From Bacteroidetes bacterium UBA1941 (GTDB lineage Bacteria > Bacteroidota > Bacteroidia > Chitinophagales > LD1), in contig DDEZ01000010.1 of NCBI GenBank assembly GCA_002336805.1, positions 124,001 to 188,000 of the forward strand: DNA of 64,000 bases, in the 5' to 3' direction. Position numbers and translations under genes: made by a program. The stretch's first letter is position 1; each line of letters begins with the position of its first letter. The notes under the pieces are model-generated. The model ran no database searches, was not told where the DNA came from, and saw only the letters and a program-made list of their open reading frames with translations. This document shows, piece by piece, positions 41,990 through 50,979 of the stretch.

Positions 41990-42493
41990 TCAGTGCATGG
42001 CTACAGGCTGCCCTGCCTGAGAGGCCTCTACGTAGTGCAGGATGGCATCTATATCCTCATCCTTTAGCGTGGGAAACATGTTCATCTCAGAGGGAGAGTA
42101 GTTTTGTATAGTGACTGCGTAGGGATATTTGGCTCCCACCGGCTCATGCCAGTCTTTGATCCAGGCATAGAGCCACTGCTTGCCTGTCTTACCCTGATAG
42201 CTGCCTGCATCTTCCCAGCGCCGGGCCACGCCCATGAGTGCCGGGCCAGTCTGTGCCACCTTAGGGTTGTGGCAGGAAGCGCAGTTGCTTTTAAACAGTT
42301 CTTTGCCATGCTTCCACTGCTCGTCAGCAGGCGTCTTGGCAGTGGGAGATGGGGATGGCGCCGACTCTGTGACCGGCTCTACGCGCGGCGGCATAGATGT
42401 GTAGGGTGTGATATTCCAGACGAGTATAGAAATGATGATGATGAACAGTACGATGACTGCCAGCTCTGCGCGCTGCCTGTTAGGCTGATTCAT
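41990..42493 (-). CDS. Membrane-anchored monohaem c-type cytochrome
   Basis: A 167-residue protein with one N-terminal membrane helix (LAVIVLFIIIISILVW, 11-26), a proline-rich linker (34-55), and a cytochrome c domain in the periplasm. The haem motif is CASCH (71-75) and the Met ligand is probably in EMNMFP near residue 138. It resembles small electron-transfer domains serving terminal oxidases or alternative complex III. No oxidase genes are in the window, so its partner is unknown. Confidence 0.9.
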   Translation of the reverse strand: MNQPNRQRAELAVIVLFIIIISILVWNITPYTSMPPRVEPVTESAPSPSPTAKTPADEQWKHGKELFKSNCASCHNPKVAQTGPALMGVARRWEDAGSYQGKTGKQWLYAWIKDWHEPVGAKYPYAVTIQNYSPSEMNMFPTLKDEDIDAILHYVEASQAGQPVAMH

Positions 42494-42606
42494 AGTGACG
42501 AGAATTTAGAAAGTGAAGAACGATCAGAAATCGCGCGCAAGTTAGAGCACGATCGTGGGATCGTATAGCGCAGGGAAGGAAATATTTAGTGAGCGCTCAA
42601 ATGGAA

Positions 42607-42636
42607 ATAAAAAAGCCACCGTAGTGGTGGCTTTTT
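42607..42636 (-). terminator. Rho-independent terminator after tRNA-Lys
   Basis: GCCACC pairs with GGTGGC around a five-base loop (about 42614-42630). The minus strand continues TTTTTTATTT. It follows the tRNA 3' end by a few bases. Confidence 0.85.
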
Positions 42637-42638
42637 GT

Positions 42639-42710
42639 GTTCCCGTCGGGATTCGAACCCGAGACCCATACATTAAAAGTGTATTGCTCTACCAGCTGAG
42701 CTACGGAAAC
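42639..42710 (-). tRNA. tRNA-Lys (anticodon TTT)
   Basis: The minus strand folds into a full cloverleaf of 72 bases. It has a 7-bp acceptor stem (GTTTCCG/CGGGAAC, one G-U pair), a D arm with GCTCAGCTGGTAGAGC, and an anticodon stem ATACA/TGTAT with loop CTTTTAA, giving anticodon TTT for lysine. The T arm is TCGGG-TTCGAAT-CCCGA. The 3' CCA is not encoded. A TATATTTG -7 element lies upstream and a terminator just downstream. Confidence 0.97.
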
Positions 42711-42732
42711 GACCTGCTTTTTAAAGCGGTTG

Positions 42733-42740
42733 CAAATATA
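42733..42740 (-). promoter_or_regulatory. -7 element of tRNA-Lys
   Basis: The minus strand reads TATATTTG, a perfect TAnnTTTG, 22 bases before the mature tRNA 5' end. No clear -33 TTTG. Confidence 0.55.
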
Positions 42741-42779
42741 TGATCTTAAACAGGATTTTATAGCTCCTGTGGACAATTT

Positions 42780-43307
42780 TTATTTTTTGTCGAAAAGCAC
42801 CCCGTCTGCGAGAAAGGTGAGGGCTACCTCCGGCTGAGTGATAGTCGCTATCTCTTTCTTAGACTTGCCAGCATCTTCGGCATAGTGTTTCAGCATCGCT
42901 ACTGATGTAGTGTCATACTTTGCAGTACCTTGCAGGTAGGCAGTCTGGTTTTCGCAGTCGCGCGGTACGAAGAATGCATAGTCCTTAAAGCGCACGCGCA
43001 TCGTACCACCTTTGCCATCGGCTACTTCCATCCAGCAGCCTTTCATTTTGCATACGCTGTTTACCTTGCCGGTGATCTTTACATTTTGTTTTTCTGTCAC
43101 ATTCTGTGCCTTCATGTCTTTCTCCAGCTGGGCTACAGTTATAGCCTTGTCCCGGGTGATAGCAGTGCCATAGCCACCGGCAGCGTTGGGAGTGCTGAGG
43201 GATTTGTATTTTGATTCTTTAGCTGGGTCGCAGGTCTGGCCCTTCTGAGCATAGGTGCAGCCGGCGGTGAGCAGCGCTGCGGAGAGGAGGATCGCTATCT
43301 TCTTCAT
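42780..43307 (-). CDS. DUF4920 lipoprotein
   Basis: A 175-residue predicted lipoprotein with a type II signal peptide (hydrophobic LLSAALLTAGC, lipid Cys16). The mature domain matches DUF4920: GYGTAITRDKAITV, a CKMKGCWM motif with two cysteines (about 92-97), then MRVRFKDYAFFVPRDC. The Cys-x-x-x-x-Cys and nearby Met could bind a metal such as copper or haem, but this is inference. It is the last gene of a leftward run after a 17-base gap from the flavoprotein gene. Confidence 0.85.
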   Translation of the reverse strand: MKKIAILLSAALLTAGCTYAQKGQTCDPAKESKYKSLSTPNAAGGYGTAITRDKAITVAQLEKDMKAQNVTEKQNVKITGKVNSVCKMKGCWMEVADGKGGTMRVRFKDYAFFVPRDCENQTAYLQGTAKYDTTSVAMLKHYAEDAGKSKKEIATITQPEVALTFLADGVLFDKK

Positions 43308-43324
43308 CTTTTGTATTGAGGTGT

Positions 43325-44554
43325 TTACGAGAATAACAGTTTAAAGTAAAACCGTGGGTCTTTCAGCCGTGAGCGGAGATCGAGGTCTTCAAACATCGCC
43401 ATGATCGTCTCGCGCAGTACTGCATTGCCATTGGCCTTACGCACCACAAAGTTAAAAATCGATGGATAATTCACCAATTGCTGCATGCGGTAGCTCAGGA
43501 GCAGTTCGCTCCACAGCCTGTCGTATACTGCCTTATCATATTGCGCCATAGTGGCCGCGTCAAATTTCTGCGTAGCGAGACAGCGCGATACCTGCTGCGC
43601 CGCCAGCATGCCGCTCATCATTGCATTGCCTATGCCCTCACCGGTGAAGGGGTCTATAAGCATAGCCGCATCTCCCACCAGCATGTAGTGATCTCCTGAT
43701 AGCTGGCGCTTCTTGCTGCCCAGCGGCAGGCCATGGAGCTTCACATCGCCGATCATCTCAGCCTGCTCAAATCGCATCCGCACGGCAGGGTGAGAGGTGA
43801 TGATCTTTTCAAATTCCTTCTTCAGGTTTAGCTTTCTATCGCTCATCACATCTGCACGCATACCTACACCTATATTGGCATAGCCATTTGGTAGAGGAAA
43901 TATCCAGAAATACCCCGGGAGGAACTCCTTCAGGAAGTGCAGCTCGATAAAGTTCTGGTGATCCAGTCCGGATACATTTTTGTAGTAGGCCCGCAGGCCA
44001 AAACAGTTGTGCTCCGGCTCTACACGGAGTCCGGCTATATCTTTGGTAAAGGTAGAACCTGCTCCATCGGCTGCTATGATCATACTGGCCTCAAAGACCT
44101 CACCTGATTTTGCGATAGCCCGGTAGCCCGTTTCTGATCGCTCGTACTGCCTGATCTCAGTCTGCTCGCGCAGTGTGATAAGCGGCTGCTCGCGTACCTT
44201 CTCTACCAGCCACTGGTCAAAGTCCACGCGCTTTGAGATAAAGCCTGGCGGCGGGGTCTGCTCTCCGATGTCTTTTTTGAATGGCACCCTGAGTGCATCT
44301 CCATTAGGTGCTATGAAGGTCACACCATATGAGCCAAGAAACTCGCTGCGCATCTGGAGCTGCGCTACCAGAGCGGGATCCAGCTTTTTGAGTACCTCCA
44401 CTACTTTGCCGCTCAGCGCGTCTCCACATATTTTGTCACGGGGGAAAGTAGCCTTATCTACCAACGTACATGGTATACCTAGCTTAGCCAGAAATAGTGC
44501 GGTAGTAGCCCCGCCGGGACCGGCGCCGAGTATCAGGATATCAGAGGCTGCCAT
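43325..44554 (-). CDS. Geranylgeranyl-reductase-family flavoprotein
   Basis: A 409-residue FAD-dependent oxidoreductase. The N-terminus has the dinucleotide motif ILGAGPGGATTALFLAK (8-24) and RDKICGDALSG (about 39-49), a hallmark of the geranylgeranyl reductase group. GDAAMLIDPFTGEGIG is the second FAD motif. Members reduce isoprenoid double bonds in lipids, chlorophyll or quinones, or act on other hydrophobic substrates. A role in menaquinone or other isoprenoid saturation is plausible but unproven. The ATG lies one base after the stop of the barrel gene upstream, so the two are tightly coupled. Confidence 0.87.
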   Translation of the reverse strand: MAASDILILGAGPGGATTALFLAKLGIPCTLVDKATFPRDKICGDALSGKVVEVLKKLDPALVAQLQMRSEFLGSYGVTFIAPNGDALRVPFKKDIGEQTPPPGFISKRVDFDQWLVEKVREQPLITLREQTEIRQYERSETGYRAIAKSGEVFEASMIIAADGAGSTFTKDIAGLRVEPEHNCFGLRAYYKNVSGLDHQNFIELHFLKEFLPGYFWIFPLPNGYANIGVGMRADVMSDRKLNLKKEFEKIITSHPAVRMRFEQAEMIGDVKLHGLPLGSKKRQLSGDHYMLVGDAAMLIDPFTGEGIGNAMMSGMLAAQQVSRCLATQKFDAATMAQYDKAVYDRLWSELLLSYRMQQLVNYPSIFNFVVRKANGNAVLRETIMAMFEDLDLRSRLKDPRFYFKLLFS

Positions 44555-44555
44555 A

Positions 44556-45884
44556 TCAGAAGTGTGCTGCTACGCGGAAATAGCCTGAGGATCCGGGAAA
44601 GTACATAGGGAGCAGTGATCCGATCAGGTTGTTACTGCCTATGATAAAGTCGAGGTTCTTCCAGCGCTTGCCTACATCCATTCCGAGATTGAAGAGTGAA
44701 TAGCCTCCGGCTCCTGCGCTCACAGAGGTGGTCCAGTCATGATCCAGCAGGAAGGCTGCTTTCACATAGCCGTATGCATAGTAGTTTTTGAGCAGGCGGG
44801 TATTGACTGATCCGGTCAGTATCATACTGTGCTTCTTCAGCTTGACGATATGAGAGAAGTTGACCTGGAAGATGGTAGGCAGGTTAGTCGAGTAGGCGTT
44901 ATTACTTTTTCGCGGACCTATCACGCCAAAAACGGAGTCGAGCTTCAGACCTGATAGGCCGCTGCCGGATAGATTGGTCAGGTCACTGATCACGATACCG
45001 TTGTAGCGCAGTGAGGTATCACCGGTATAGTTAGTAGGGCGGCGGTTCCAGTTGATATAGCCCAGATCCTGTACGGTGACGCTCAGTCTCCACTTGTCAG
45101 TATTGTACCCGAACTGCAGGTCAGCAGAGAAACCCTTGCCATCCAGGTCAAAGAAGCTGGAGGCGCCGTTATTTGCTTGATTAAAGGTCATTGTGTATGC
45201 CACATCCAGGTACTCTCCGTAGGGAGCCGTGTAGAGGCTACCCTTGGGGTTTTTGAGCTGCTGGTCGCTAAACCCTTGCAGGAATGACACATTGACCCCG
45301 CCAAAGAAGTGCCCGTCAGATTTGCTCAGGCCGATAGAATACTGATTGTACATCAGGTTCTCAAAGTAGATGTTATTCAGGCTGGCAGTCTTGTCTTCAA
45401 AACGCTTATTGCCATAAAATGCCAGCTCAAATGCGTCGCGGTCTGTGGTCAGAAACCTCATATTGCGATGATAGTAGGATACGTATAGTGAGACAGATGG
45501 CTTCTTGAAATAATGCTTGTAGGCCAGGCCTGCCTTCATCTCGTCTTCGTACTTTATCATGCGCGGAGCATAGCTGACTATACGGTCCTTGAGCGAGCCG
45601 GTGATCTCCTTGCCTGTGAGAAATGCGCCTGCAAAGGTGGTGACAATGGCATTTGAATTGACATGAAAGTCGAAGTCCAGTTGTATCTCATTGGCATCAT
45701 AGCACTCTGACAGCAGAGGGCTGAGGGAGCTGTACAGGTGGTCGTTGTGAAAAGTAGCCGCTGGTGGCGTCACCTTCACGCAGTGGCATACGGTGTCTGG
45801 TGTGCCGGCTGCCGCGCTATCTTGTGCCAATGATGAACTAACAGAGATAAATAGGAGGGAAAAAGCCGTATAGAAGTTTCTCAT
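44556..45884 (-). CDS. Predicted outer-membrane beta-barrel protein (DUF5723-like)
   Basis: A 442-residue exported protein with a signal peptide (MRNFYTAFSLLFISVSSSLAQ). The mature chain alternates hydrophobic and polar residues over the whole length, with strands such as EIQLDFDFHVNSNAIVTTF, SVSLYVSYYHRNMRF, GLSKSDGHFFGGVNVSFLQG and a last strand ending GYFRVAAHF with a terminal Phe. This fits an outer-membrane barrel; the closest family I can name is DUF5723 of Bacteroidota. The lipoprotein gene 17 bases upstream and the flavoprotein gene 1 base downstream form one operon with it. The function is unknown. Confidence 0.78.
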   Translation of the reverse strand: MRNFYTAFSLLFISVSSSLAQDSAAAGTPDTVCHCVKVTPPAATFHNDHLYSSLSPLLSECYDANEIQLDFDFHVNSNAIVTTFAGAFLTGKEITGSLKDRIVSYAPRMIKYEDEMKAGLAYKHYFKKPSVSLYVSYYHRNMRFLTTDRDAFELAFYGNKRFEDKTASLNNIYFENLMYNQYSIGLSKSDGHFFGGVNVSFLQGFSDQQLKNPKGSLYTAPYGEYLDVAYTMTFNQANNGASSFFDLDGKGFSADLQFGYNTDKWRLSVTVQDLGYINWNRRPTNYTGDTSLRYNGIVISDLTNLSGSGLSGLKLDSVFGVIGPRKSNNAYSTNLPTIFQVNFSHIVKLKKHSMILTGSVNTRLLKNYYAYGYVKAAFLLDHDWTTSVSAGAGGYSLFNLGMDVGKRWKNLDFIIGSNNLIGSLLPMYFPGSSGYFRVAAHF

Positions 45885-45901
45885 GCTGTGGTCCCGCTGC
45901 G

Positions 45902-48016
45902 TTAGAATTTGACTTTGTAATTGAAATCGCCCGTGATCGTAGCGTTGATATTGTAGTCGCTGTATATCTTCAGGTATTGCCCGTTGCAGGTGGCATTGCT
46001 GGATTTTGTATTAAAGACGACCGTCATGATTGCGTGCTTTGAGAAGCGCAGTTTGTCTATCACTTCCGCACTGGCATTGACATTGATCATAGACTTTTTA
46101 GCATCAGTAGCGCGGCAGGATGTGTTGATAGGAGCGGCATCCACCTGGGCATTATTGAGCAGGGTATCCAGTTTGTTCCATGCGCTATCGTAGGCCACGA
46201 GGGTGATATTGGCTTGTAGTGGAAACTTATTGTACAGGATCACATGCAGTACGCCATCTTTGATATTGGCCACATCCTTCTGACTATAGCCGAGGCTGAA
46301 GTTGAAAGAATCGCGCAGCGTCAGGTTATTGGCTATGAGGCTGAGGGGAAGGTTGATATCCAGATTTACCTTCATGCGGCTGTCTATGTAGGCAAAATCA
46401 TCGTAGGTGCCACGATTACCATAAGGGTTGGTTTGTATCTTGACGTCATATGCTATCTGGTTTGGCAGATTGCTGATGAAGTCTGTGATATTTGAGGTCG
46501 CGCTATTGAGGTTGAATGTGGTGGTGCGTGGTGTGAGGGGAAAGTCAGTAGCTTTATTGACATAGAGCTGCCTGCCTATCACCGGAGTAGCAGAGTGATC
46601 TACCAGTGTCACTGACGTACCATTACTATTGATGCCTGTCAGGCTATTGATGAGTACCTGGCCATCTACACCGATACCATTCTCTACGGAGACGGACAGC
46701 GACGCCCTGTCAAATTTTAAAGCATTTGATGAATTACCGGCAAAGAGGTCGGCTATGGAGAAAGGTGAATTGCCCGCATAGCTGATCGTATCCCTGCCCG
46801 CGTATCCCTTGATGTATCTTGGCTTGATATTTCGCAGGAAGTATTGGATGTGTACGCTGTCTTTATTGGAAAGGGTTACCTCGTTTCCCGTTGAGTCAAT
46901 TCTTGCTTGAATGATTTGCGTATAGGTATTGAATTCTGTTCCGCTACGACCAGTGAGATTAATGGAATAACCACTCAAATCATAGGACTTAGTTACTGTG
47001 GTGAGATTGCCGTTTAATGCAGGTGGAAGATCCGAAGAGGCAATCAGGCCATTGCCGCTCCTATCATATGCGCCTAGCATCTGATACTTCAAATGCAACG
47101 GCTGCGGTACGGAACTTGTAATTTGTACATCAAGTTGCCCTTGACTGCAATCTATATAGGTGAATTTCCTTGGGGCAATATTTTGAGTTAAATCCTGATT
47201 GATCGAGATAATATCTTGTGCTGGAAATACTGCTACTGCGCTATCAACACGAATATTAGTGATGAAGGCCCATATGGAAAGATACTGTGTGGTGTCAAGA
47301 TATACTGTACCACTTCCGGTGCCGGGAATCGAAAAATTGGTAATTGTAAGTTTGAGACTAGAACCTATATTTACATTAGACAGATGGTAGCTCCTAGTCA
47401 CACTGTCCTGAGGAGATATATTGGCTATATAATCACTGAGCAGAAGTTGATTGCTTGTGGAGTCTCTCAAATCAAAACTTACATTTTGAAGGGGTGTGGG
47501 TAGGTGATTTACAACGCTTATTAATAAGTCTGCATTAGTAATACGAGCTGTTTTATAGTATCCTGCACCATTAAAATAAAATGGAGATACAGTCAAACCC
47601 GAAACTGCAGGCAAGCTTGTTAATTGTCCATTATGTCCGATTATAAAATTGCCTAAAAGCCCTTGTCCGCTGGCATTAAGATTTAGGGCTAACTGTCCTA
47701 AGGAGATATTTTGTCTGACGCGGATATTGGGTAGCTGAAGCGAATCAATGGTATACTTTTGACCTATGGAGGTGTCTGGTATATGGATGAATTGGTCTGC
47801 TAGATTTAATTCATAAACAGTATTAGAATATACAAGAGATAATGAACTGTCTGAATTGGTTCGTAATATCGAGTCTTTGACTAGGTTGCCCAAGGTCATG
47901 TTCGTAGTAGCCAATGGTGCCACTAGTCCGGTGTCCCACCCTGTTCCGTCTCTTTTGCAGGAAGCTAACAGTAGCAGAAGCGTCATTCCGATGGCGTAGA
48001 CAAAGGGTTTTCGCAT
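45902..48016 (-). CDS. Large predicted lipoprotein of unknown function
   Basis: A 704-residue protein with a type II signal peptide (MRKPFVYAIGMTLLLLLASC, lipid Cys20), so it is anchored in a membrane, probably the outer one. The mature part is beta-rich with several repeats of a shape such as LLISVVNHLPTPLQNVSFDL and LDVQITSSVPQPLHLKYQML. It may contain Ig-like or LEA-like domains. No catalytic motif is recognised. It is encoded directly upstream of a barrel protein and a flavoprotein. Its 5' half is much more A+T-rich than its 3' half: 28% G+C in the line at 47521 against 45% at 46621, by hand count. Confidence 0.75.
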   Translation of the reverse strand: MRKPFVYAIGMTLLLLLASCKRDGTGWDTGLVAPLATTNMTLGNLVKDSILRTNSDSSLSLVYSNTVYELNLADQFIHIPDTSIGQKYTIDSLQLPNIRVRQNISLGQLALNLNASGQGLLGNFIIGHNGQLTSLPAVSGLTVSPFYFNGAGYYKTARITNADLLISVVNHLPTPLQNVSFDLRDSTSNQLLLSDYIANISPQDSVTRSYHLSNVNIGSSLKLTITNFSIPGTGSGTVYLDTTQYLSIWAFITNIRVDSAVAVFPAQDIISINQDLTQNIAPRKFTYIDCSQGQLDVQITSSVPQPLHLKYQMLGAYDRSGNGLIASSDLPPALNGNLTTVTKSYDLSGYSINLTGRSGTEFNTYTQIIQARIDSTGNEVTLSNKDSVHIQYFLRNIKPRYIKGYAGRDTISYAGNSPFSIADLFAGNSSNALKFDRASLSVSVENGIGVDGQVLINSLTGINSNGTSVTLVDHSATPVIGRQLYVNKATDFPLTPRTTTFNLNSATSNITDFISNLPNQIAYDVKIQTNPYGNRGTYDDFAYIDSRMKVNLDINLPLSLIANNLTLRDSFNFSLGYSQKDVANIKDGVLHVILYNKFPLQANITLVAYDSAWNKLDTLLNNAQVDAAPINTSCRATDAKKSMINVNASAEVIDKLRFSKHAIMTVVFNTKSSNATCNGQYLKIYSDYNINATITGDFNYKVKF

Positions 48017-48096
48017 AGTATATTGTGATGACGCAAATTAGTGAATCATAGGAAGAAATGCTAATGTTTATAGCAACATTTGCGCTGATCAAGCCC

Positions 48097-49599
48097 TTAT
48101 TCTTTAGGTGACTTTAGATTTACCCAGACTATGTTGGCTGAAAAGCTCTTGTGTGAAATGTTAAGTGTTTGATTGTCATTTATGTAAACTCTATATCCGC
48201 TATTATTCAGGGCGTTTACCTGCGAGGAATCGGGTATAAAAGGGTATGAAGGAATATCTGTGTAAAACATAGCGTCGATAGGAGCTGGATAGTTAAACAA
48301 AACACATTTAGGGGTAGCGTTGGGTAGACTCTTGAGGTCTGTTACCCATTCTGGTTTTCTTTTTTCCAAAAAGGGTTTTGTTCTTTCATAGCAATACCGT
48401 ATTGGTAAAACAATAAATAGTACGAGAAGAATCGTAGTTAGCGCCGTTTTCCACGATGATGTTTTTTTGTTTAGGCTATCCAGAGAGGAAAAGAAGAAGG
48501 CGGATGTAATAATGAAGAGAGCTGGACTAATAAATAAAACATAGCCCTGCATTTTAGTTTTTACTAATGAAAAAAACAGAAGAGGAACGTATATCCAGAA
48601 TATGAGTGCCAGTATACGTGTTGGGTATGGCGATCTTCTTTTTATGATCAACCAAATCAAAGGAAGATATATGAGTTCTCCGTAGTTTATCCGAATACGA
48701 TCTATGTAATAGTAAAAAGGATGGCTGTGGTTTTCTATAGACTCAAAAAGATGTCTTGTATTGTAGGAGCCTTCCCATTTTGCCTCCAGGGGAAACGCCA
48801 TGTGGATATAAATTTGCCAAGGCAGGGATGTCGCCACTAATATGGCAATCAGTAAAAGAAAATGGACTACGATTTCTTTAATGGCAAACCTTTTCGAGTC
48901 AAAAACTACAAGTAGCCAGATAGGCAAAACGATTAAGGCAGGCAGCCATTTGCAGAGAATAGCCGCACCGATACAGAAGCCTGCTGCTACATTGTAAAGG
49001 ACATTTCCCCTCCGGGCAAATACGATGCTGAAAAATATGGCCAGTTCTACAAAGAAGAGGAAGAATACATCTACATGATCCGTAGCCACCCGTCCGGCTG
49101 TCATCTCTATGATCAGCCCATTCACAGAATAAAAGAATGCCGCCAGATAACCTGTACGGCGATCAAAGAAATACTGGCCGATGTAATAAGTGAGGGCTAT
49201 ACCCATGGTGGTGAGGAGTATGGACGGCAGTCGCAGGGCTATTTCATTGACCCCAAACACAGACATGCTCAGCGCCATGGTCCACAGAGGTAGTGGCTGT
49301 TTGTGCAGCCAGATATGATTACCAGCCCAATTTTTGTAATCATAGGGTAGCACTGGATTTTCATATAGGGTGGGTATAAAAGGATGGTGCATCATATGCT
49401 TAGCCACCACAGCGTGAAAAGCTTCGTCCCATGGATGCAGGAAAAAGTCGCATGCTGTGAAAAGCCTTAGAATGCATCCGCCAAGCATCAAAAGGCTAAT
49501 AGCCTGGAGATACTTATCACGGCGATAGTGATAACAAGAAAGGAGGTAGGCGCTGACCGACAGCAGGATAGTTAGTATTCCCCATGCAGGATTGTCCAT
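48097..49599 (-). CDS. Polytopic GT-C glycosyltransferase (family 39 / ArnT-like)
   Basis: This 500-residue inner-membrane protein has about ten to twelve helices. The first large periplasmic loop has the catalytic acidic pair in HPWDEAFHAVVAKHMM (Asp58, Glu59). HKQPLPLWTMALSMSVFG and GEIALRLPS-like VNEIALRLPSIL follow, the classic PMT/ArnT pattern. It should use a polyprenyl-phosphate sugar as donor and glycosylate a lipid or protein. Acceptor and sugar are unknown. The C-terminal-encoding part of the gene is A+T-rich (33% G+C in the line at 48661) and the N-terminal-encoding part is not (52% at 49261). Confidence 0.9.
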   Translation of the reverse strand: MDNPAWGILTILLSVSAYLLSCYHYRRDKYLQAISLLMLGGCILRLFTACDFFLHPWDEAFHAVVAKHMMHHPFIPTLYENPVLPYDYKNWAGNHIWLHKQPLPLWTMALSMSVFGVNEIALRLPSILLTTMGIALTYYIGQYFFDRRTGYLAAFFYSVNGLIIEMTAGRVATDHVDVFFLFFVELAIFFSIVFARRGNVLYNVAAGFCIGAAILCKWLPALIVLPIWLLVVFDSKRFAIKEIVVHFLLLIAILVATSLPWQIYIHMAFPLEAKWEGSYNTRHLFESIENHSHPFYYYIDRIRINYGELIYLPLIWLIIKRRSPYPTRILALIFWIYVPLLFFSLVKTKMQGYVLFISPALFIITSAFFFSSLDSLNKKTSSWKTALTTILLVLFIVLPIRYCYERTKPFLEKRKPEWVTDLKSLPNATPKCVLFNYPAPIDAMFYTDIPSYPFIPDSSQVNALNNSGYRVYINDNQTLNISHKSFSANIVWVNLKSPKE

Positions 49600-49702
49600 C
49601 TGAAGTCTTTATAGCCTTTCTCCAAATATAGGAATCTATATGAATGCCACTGTTTCTTATTCTTAGCGCTGCCGGATATTCAGCTATGAAGACGATATTC
49701 CA

Positions 49703-49710
49703 TACATTTG
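49703..49710 (+). promoter_or_regulatory. -7 element abutting the GT87-like gene
   Basis: TACATTTG, a perfect TAnnTTTG, ends one base before the ATG at 49712 and seven bases before the next in-frame ATG at 49718. The latter would be a near-leaderless start. Confidence 0.45.
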
Positions 49711-49711
49711 G

Positions 49712-50977
49712 ATGTATATGCGGAGAATTAAAGAGGCTTTGGGTGAACGCTATTTTGCGCTCAAAGTCTTGCTGGTCCTTATCCTTTTAGCGATTCTGGT
49801 GCTGTACTTTGCTGCGAGCAGCCGCAAAGGAGGAGACTTTGTCACTTTTCTGGAGGCAGCTACCAAAATGTGGGACGGCAAAAATATCTATGCGCCGCCT
49901 TATATCAATCTCCGGTATAGCTACAGTCCCTTTTGGGCCATGGTGCTGGTCCCACTGGCGCTGCTACCTGATGGAGTCGGTGCATTTATCTGGCTTGTCA
50001 TCAGCCTCGCTCTTTTCCTACGCACCCTTTGGCTGCTGTGGCATGAGTTTGAGATACGCAGTGCTGATCGGAGGCTGGACCGTATACTATGGATCGGCAT
50101 TCTGCTATATATGTCCCGCTACCTGGAGCTGAACTTCCACCACGTACAGATGACCATCTTCCTGGTATGGCTGATGGTAGAGAGCCTCTACCGGACCGAC
50201 ATAGGTGAGGAAATAAAAGCGGGGATACTGGCTGGCATCGGTACTATCATCAAGGTGATGCCTGTGGTCTTGATCCCTTACTTTATATACCGCAGGCGGT
50301 TTATGGCTGCATGCAGTGCTGTAGTCACGGTAGTGGCCTGTTTCTTTTTGCCTTTACTGTTTACCGGCAGTGCGCTATTCTGGGAGATGAATCGGAGCTG
50401 GTATGCTATAGTCCGGCCCGATAGCCCAGAGTTTCAGTCAGATGCCGCCTGGCACCTGCCGCAAAATATGAGTCTGCTGCTCTACAGGCTGCTCGTACAT
50501 ACAGGTGCGCCATACACGCATCCGCTGCTGGACCTGAGCTATGATCAGGCTACTATTGTGATATGGATAGTGGTAGCCGTACTGATAGTGTTTACGCTTT
50601 ATTTTCTGGCTACCCGACCTTTTGTGCATGTGCACAGCAGGCTGCGCCAGCTATATGAGCTGGGGTATATCATGCTACTGGTACCGCTCATCTTTCCCCA
50701 TCAGATGAAGTACGCCTTTTACTTCGTCCTGCCGGCAGTGGCTTGCCTGGCAGTCTATCTGATGCAGCACTACACTACCGGTAATAAGAACTGGAGATAC
50801 AGGTCTATTGCCACTTTAGTTATGCTGTCTTTTTTGCTATGCACTGCTACTACTGACCTACTGATAGGTATGGATCTCAGCACCATCACGCAGCACTACA
50901 AGACCATCACGGTGGGCACACTGCTGCTCATACCTGCGCTGGCACTTTGCAGAGACTTCTTTATTGGTAGGGAGTAG
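49712..50977 (+). CDS. DUF2029 / GT87-like polytopic mannosyltransferase family protein
   Basis: This 421-residue membrane protein has about ten helices. The first loop has KGGDFVTFLEAATKMWDGKNIY (about residues 39-60, key Asp42), the family motif that holds the probable catalytic Asp. RYSYSPFWAMVLVPLALLP follows, shown in part. GT87-type enzymes transfer mannose or other sugars from polyprenyl-phosphate donors. The substrate is unknown. It is divergent from the family 39-like gene. With the -7 element so close, ATG 49718 (residue 3) is the more likely start. Confidence 0.87.
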   Translation: MYMRRIKEALGERYFALKVLLVLILLAILVLYFAASSRKGGDFVTFLEAATKMWDGKNIYAPPYINLRYSYSPFWAMVLVPLALLPDGVGAFIWLVISLALFLRTLWLLWHEFEIRSADRRLDRILWIGILLYMSRYLELNFHHVQMTIFLVWLMVESLYRTDIGEEIKAGILAGIGTIIKVMPVVLIPYFIYRRRFMAACSAVVTVVACFFLPLLFTGSALFWEMNRSWYAIVRPDSPEFQSDAAWHLPQNMSLLLYRLLVHTGAPYTHPLLDLSYDQATIVIWIVVAVLIVFTLYFLATRPFVHVHSRLRQLYELGYIMLLVPLIFPHQMKYAFYFVLPAVACLAVYLMQHYTTGNKNWRYRSIATLVMLSFLLCTATTDLLIGMDLSTITQHYKTITVGTLLLIPALALCRDFFIGRE

Positions 50978-50979
50978 TT

